A DNA stretch of 6,413 nucleotides from Actinomycetota bacterium. Its GTDB lineage: Bacteria; Actinomycetota; Actinomycetes; Actinomycetales; Microbacteriaceae. This document shows, piece after piece, positions 5,866 through 6,413 of the stretch. The notes under the pieces were generated by a model, which had not been told where the DNA came from, did not search any database, and worked only from the letters and a program-made list of their open reading frames with translations. The stretch's first letter is position 1, and each line of letters begins with the position of its first letter. The stretch is from NCBI GenBank assembly GCA_009704705.1, contig WLDR01000081.1:1-6413 (forward strand). Reading direction: 5' to 3'. Position numbers and translations under genes: made by a program.

Positions 5866-6413
5866 CACTCGACTGGTCGGTCGCAACACTCGTCGCTCGG
5901 GGCGAGGTTCACGAATCGTGGGCGGATGCGCTGACCCCCGTTGAGTCGACACTGCATGCGTTGGCGCGCGAGTTGTCGGGCACGCCGTTCTTGCCCGACG
6001 CAGCTCAGGTGTTTCGAGCATTCCGAACGCCGCTCGACGACGTGCGAGTTCTTCTGCTCGGGCAAGATCCGTATCCCACCCCCGGTCACTCCGTGGGTCT
6101 GGCCTTCTCGGTGGGCCCGGATGTTCGGCCACTGCCTGGCTCGCTGCGCAACATCTTTACCGAACTCGTCTCAGACCTCGGCGCTACCAGACCAGTGTCG
6201 GGCGACATCTCTGCCTGGGCGACTAGAGGGGTTCTCCTGCTCAATCGCACGCTGACCGTCTCGCCCGGTGAACCGCTCTCACACCGAGGTCTTGGGTGGT
6301 CGACCATCACCGATTCGGCGATTGCCACGTTGGCATCCCGACCCGTTCCCCCTGTCGTGCTCGCGTGGGGGCGTGAGGCACAGGCTGCGCTGTCGCCGTA
6401 TGTGACACGTGAG
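5862..6413 (+). CDS. ung: Uracil-DNA glycosylase, family 1 (3' end outside window)
   Basis: The frame is open from GTG 5862 to the last base, giving 184 residues of a protein that is usually about 220-230 aa long. Family-1 UDG removes uracil from DNA as the first step of base excision repair. The water-activating loop GQDPYP (67-72, catalytic D69) and the following GHSVGLAFSV (75-84) are present, with Pro after the Tyr where the E. coli enzyme has His; this is the form I associate with actinobacteria. LLLNRTLTV (125-133, with the uracil-recognising N128) and HRGLGWSTIT (141-150) follow. The final HPSP motif, with the second catalytic residue, lies beyond the right edge. The start codon sits in a GTGA overlap with the channel stop codon (5862-5865), and only a weak AAGAAG precedes it, so translation is probably coupled to the channel gene. 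Confidence 0.95.
   Translation, partial: MTLDWSVATLVARGEVHESWADALTPVESTLHALARELSGTPFLPDAAQVFRAFRTPLDDVRVLLLGQDPYPTPGHSVGLAFSVGPDVRPLPGSLRNIFTELVSDLGATRPVSGDISAWATRGVLLLNRTLTVSPGEPLSHRGLGWSTITDSAIATLASRPVPPVVLAWGREAQAALSPYVTRE

Noticed and set aside
5839..6328. Several minus-strand frames opposite ung
   Set aside because: The plus strand carries the unmistakable uracil-DNA glycosylase motifs across this stretch. The opposite frames are arginine- and proline-rich shadows.

Overview
The window looks like chromosome from a moderately high-GC actinobacterium, and a Microbacteriaceae-like genome would fit. Three things point this way: the actinobacterial form of the uracil-DNA glycosylase active-site loop (GQDPYPTPGHSVGL), frequent GTG starts, and several genes whose start codon lies 6-8 nt after a -10-like hexamer, the layout of leaderless mRNAs common in Actinomycetota. 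The phylum call rests on protein and promoter style, not on a database match, and the family is a guess.

Left part (1-3569): the edge of a nonulosonic (pseudaminic) acid locus. It begins with the last 67 codons of a PseC-type aminotransferase, followed 20 nt later by a complete pseudaminic acid synthase (pseI). A small GNAT acetyltransferase (PseH candidate) faces pseI tail-to-tail, and the two stop codons interlock in a CTAG. Divergent from the acetyltransferase is a 594-aa protein with capsule-synthase/GT-B-like features and an unusual N-terminal CxxC region. Only 55 nt separate these two genes, and that gap holds a perfect 17-bp palindrome and two candidate leaderless promoters. PseC, PseH and PseI would supply three of the six pseudaminic acid steps. 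The 594-aa protein is a candidate for transferring or polymerising the sugar on the cell surface. PseB, PseG and PseF are not in the window and would be expected to the left.

Middle (3570-4984): a strong stem-loop, probably a bidirectional terminator, separates the sugar locus from metY (O-acetylhomoserine sulfhydrylase), which is on the minus strand and appears monocistronic here.

Right part (4985-6413): a 131-nt divergent regulatory region, then a voltage-gated-like K+ channel. The channel's stop codon overlaps the GTG start of uracil-DNA glycosylase (ung), which runs off the right edge. This half is ordinary housekeeping sequence. The sugar locus, and above all the 594-aa protein, is the part worth a second look. 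There is no tRNA, rRNA, CRISPR array, insertion sequence or phage gene, and no gene-free stretch longer than 131 nt.
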